A DNA stretch of 64,000 bases, taken from Alphaproteobacteria bacterium (GTDB lineage: Bacteria; Pseudomonadota; Alphaproteobacteria; Oceanibaculales; Oceanibaculaceae). Location: positions 682,001 to 746,000 of the forward strand of contig JAHJHR010000012.1 of NCBI GenBank assembly GCA_018823745.1. Reading direction: 5' to 3'. The notes under the pieces are model-generated. The model did no database searches. It was not told the origin of the DNA and saw only the letters and a list, made by a program, of their open reading frames with translations. Position 1 is the first letter of the stretch; every line of letters begins with the position of its first letter. Made by a program: the position numbers and the translations under genes. Positions 63,264 to 64,000 of the stretch are shown one piece after another.

Positions 63264-63644
63264 CTACCGGGCGTTCTTGGCCAGCCAGGATTTCAGGAAG
63301 GCGATTTCTGTTTCCTGCGCGGCGATGATCTCCGTGGCCAGCTTGCGCATTTCCGGGTCGGTGCCGTGCTCCAGCTGGATGCGGGCCATGTCGATGGCGC
63401 CCTGATGGTGCGGGATCATGCCCTGCGCGAAATCGATATCGGCCCGCCCGGTCAGGGAAATGTCCATGTCACGGTGCATCTTCTCATTCGCCGCCGCGAA
63501 GGCGGCCTTCACCGCATCGGCTGACGGGGTGCCGTGCCCGGCCCCATGCCCGCCATGGCTGCCCCCGTGGCTTCCCTGGGCGAAAACTGGGCCAGCAAGC
63601 AGCAGGCTGGCGGCGAAGGCAGCGGACAGCAGCGAAGCGCGCAT
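63264..63644 (-). CDS. DUF305 (CopM-like) periplasmic protein
   Basis: A 126-residue exported protein with a signal peptide (RASLLSAAFAASLLLAGPVFA, then Q), a Gly/His-rich stretch GSHGGSHGGHGAGHG, and the DUF305 domain with the key DFAQGMIPHHQGAIDMA segment. The GSHGG run and the His pair of MIPHHQGA could bind copper, as in CopM-type proteins. The ATG at 63644 is chosen because it begins the signal peptide. The start is 58 bases from the GST stop. Confidence 0.85.
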   Translation of the reverse strand: MRASLLSAAFAASLLLAGPVFAQGSHGGSHGGHGAGHGTPSADAVKAAFAAANEKMHRDMDISLTGRADIDFAQGMIPHHQGAIDMARIQLEHGTDPEMRKLATEIIAAQETEIAFLKSWLAKNAR

Positions 63645-63702
63645 CGGTCTCTCCTGAAAAAGCGGGTTCAGGAGACAGATCGGGTTTCCCCTAGATGGAA
63701 GG

Positions 63703-64000
63703 TCAAGCCTTCTCGGCCACATATCCTTCCGGCAGCATCGCCACATGGCCGGGATCGGCGGCAACCCGCGCCAACCAGGCCTGGATTGCCGGATAGCGCG
63801 ACAGCTCAAAGCCGCCATCCTCGGCCGCATGGGTATAGGCATAGAGGGCGATGTCGGCGATGGTCAGCGTCTCGCCGACGAAGAAGGACCGCCCGGCCAG
63901 ATGGCGTTCCATGACCGCCAGCGCCGCCTCGCCGCCCTTGCGTTTCTCTGGCTCCAGCGCGCGGCGCTTCTCGTCCATCGGGCCGTGCCGGTACCAGAAG
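63703..64000 (-). CDS. Glutathione S-transferase family protein, C-terminal part
   Basis: The gene enters from the right edge; the frame stays open to the window end. The visible 99 residues are the all-helical GST C domain: a YRHG segment before MDEKRRALEPEKRKGG, LAVMERHLAGRSFFVGETLTIADIALYAYTHAAEDGGFEL, and YPAIQAWLARVAADPG, the standard GST C-terminal motif with the TIAD capping box. Detoxification class unknown because the N domain is missing. Confidence 0.9.
   Translation of the reverse strand, partial: FWYRHGPMDEKRRALEPEKRKGGEAALAVMERHLAGRSFFVGETLTIADIALYAYTHAAEDGGFELSRYPAIQAWLARVAADPGHVAMLPEGYVAEKA

Overview
The window is GC-rich, gene-dense chromosomal DNA from an alphaproteobacterium, most likely Rhodospirillales or a close relative. 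The lineage call rests on gene content rather than on any rRNA: a class I lysyl-tRNA synthetase, the phosphotransferase-type homoserine kinase next to ispH and rnhA, MmcB, the hemC-hemD-mitofilin-hemY heme block divergent from tsaD, and split gcvPA/gcvPB behind a tandem glycine riboswitch. I cannot name a genus. No rRNA, CRISPR array, prophage or transposase gene was seen, so this looks like core genome with small accessory insertions.

Layout. Positions 1-4228 (+): end of a glycerate kinase gene, pyruvate kinase, then gmhA-hldE for ADP-heptose. 4388-10070 (-): mmcB, a long pentapeptide-repeat protein, a TerC membrane protein and a three-gene DctPQM TRAP transporter resembling 2-oxo-acid systems, with an operator-like palindrome upstream. 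10237-12205: a hicAB toxin-antitoxin pair, an SDR dehydrogenase and a lipoprotein. 12419-14853 (+): ispH-thrB-rnhA. 14922-23548: peroxiredoxin, YqgE, MATE exporter, lysK, a DinG-type helicase and an AEC transporter. 23721-29852: TerB, two unknown genes, a BenE-type transporter with a DUF2937 protein, and a TAXI-type TRAP transporter. 29913-34613 (-): tRNA-Thr and the heme block. 34694-38966 (+): tsaD, then a TonB receptor and PepSY membrane protein behind an iron-box-like inverted repeat.

38963-43669 (+) is the glycine cleavage operon gcvT-gcvH-gcvPA-gcvPB under a tandem glycine riboswitch. 43725-49744 holds RNA-modification genes (rsmD, an RsuA-type pseudouridine synthase, tadA), a glutamine-amidotransferase hydrolase, an EAL-CBS-GGDEF protein and purD. 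49802-52164 (+) is xseA plus an M23 peptidase. 52161-57890 (-) is a compact lipid A/Kdo operon (lpxL-like, lpxK, waaA, DUF374 acyltransferase, msbA-like exporter). It is followed upstream by a surface-glycan group (FkbM methyltransferase, DUF5672 protein, GT4 glycosyltransferase, LpxH-like phosphoesterase). With gmhA-hldE at the left end, much of the window serves outer-membrane lipopolysaccharide. The right edge carries a YegS-type lipid kinase, a nucleoside deaminase, a DUF305 protein and a cut-off GST.

The observations most worth checking are: a HemD-mitofilin (Mic60-like) reading-frame fusion; two copies of a 102-bp multi-hairpin repeat; a cluster of three ATATGGTWAAT sites in an AT-rich island near the EAL gene; a FadR/GntR-like operator before the TRAP operon; and structured, unidentified leaders before the terC, MATE and peroxiredoxin genes.
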